A stretch of 64,000 nt of DNA from Sycobia sp. Sy_11 (taxonomy: Eukaryota; Arthropoda; Insecta; Hymenoptera; Epichrysomallidae): positions 2,015,501 to 2,079,500 of the forward strand of contig JACCIC010000028.1 of assembly GCA_018907035.1 (NCBI GenBank). The letters are read 5' to 3'. The position numbers were made by a program, and so were the translations under genes. This document shows positions 63,561 to 64,000 of this stretch, piece by piece. Every line of letters starts with the position of its first letter. Positions within the stretch are counted from its first letter, which is position 1. The notes under the pieces were generated by a model. It saw only the letters and a program-made list of their open reading frames with translations, was not told where the DNA came from and ran no database searches.

Positions 63561-64000
63561 CGTATAGTCTAGAAGAATTGTCACGTCATGAGGGACGAGT
63601 ATCAAAGGCGGGACACGTGGAGAATGAAGACAAAGAGTGACGAGAGAATGATTTTTCAATAGGTCAGCTTGAAACGAAAAGAAACGAAAAAGGAGAACGA
63701 GTGAAAAGTGGGTGGGGTAGGCGAACGGAATCAGAAACAGCAGTGTAGTAACCCCGACAAAGCGGCGGATGGCGAAAGAGAGCGAATTGGAGAAAGCGAG
63801 GATCGAGAGAAGTGAGGCAGGAGCCGGCCAGCCAGCCAGCCAGCCAGCGAGCGAGCGCCGCGTCGCAATCTCTATCGAAAGGCGAGCGGGAGTTTTGTAC
63901 GCGCGGGCGCGCGCGCAGCACTAGCCGGGGCCAGTACAGCAGAGCCGGGTGAGGGGGCGGCCGGCATCAGCGGCTTCTTTATATATATATATATATATAT
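63560..64000. other. CG-rich island running to the window edge
   Basis: CG-rich with (CAGC)n, then (TA)n from about 63979 to the window end. Confidence 0.4.
63824..63855. repeat. (CAGC)n tetranucleotide repeat
   Basis: gccagccagcc-type units followed by gcgagcgagcg in a CG-rich island close to the window end. Confidence 0.7.

Overview
The window is eukaryotic nuclear DNA, most likely from an insect and probably a hymenopteran such as an ant. The evidence is the spliced genes with GT-AG introns, a decayed BEL/Pao retrotransposon, an insect-type histidine acid phosphatase, very dense (TA)n, (GA)n and (TG)n microsatellites, and sharp alternation of AT-rich stretches with short CG-rich islands. 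The lineage is inferred; the sequence alone does not prove it. I see no operons, CRISPR arrays, rRNA genes or convincing tRNA genes.

Positions 1-22,970 hold no recognisable protein gene. AT-rich DNA alternates there with CG-rich islands (about 1.2-2.6, 6.9-7.7, 9.7-10.8, 12.4-12.9, 13.7-14.4, 15.3-16.2 and 20.2-20.7 kb). Many of these islands carry a (GA)n/(CT)n tract. Two perfect hairpins (2856-2888 and 16734-16772) stand out. The stretch could be intergenic DNA or introns of a gene whose exons lie outside the window.

Positions 22,975-27,669 are the remains of one plus-strand BEL/Pao LTR retrotransposon. Gag, aspartic protease, reverse transcriptase and RNase H regions are recognisable in the right order. 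They are broken by in-frame stops, frameshifts and a roughly 1.1 kb interruption, and the copy ends at a (TA)n tract without an integrase. Positions 27,670-38,429 again carry no recognisable gene.

Positions 38,430-49,780 are the genic core. A minus-strand gene of eight coding exons (45888 down to 38430, 589 codons) encodes a 12-TM major facilitator transporter of the FLVCR (heme/choline transporter) family. A plus-strand gene of six exons (46415 to 49686, 356 codons) encodes a secreted or lysosomal histidine acid phosphatase. They lie head to head with 526 bp between their start codons and probably share a promoter region. Both exon-intron structures were worked out by hand from splice sites, phase agreement and family motifs.

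Positions 49,780-64,000 hold no gene that I can support. AT-rich stretches alternate with islands at about 51.2-52.4, 53.0-53.9, 54.9-55.8, 59.2-60.0, 61.7-62.8 and 63.6-64.0 kb. These could be promoters, enhancers or non-coding first exons.
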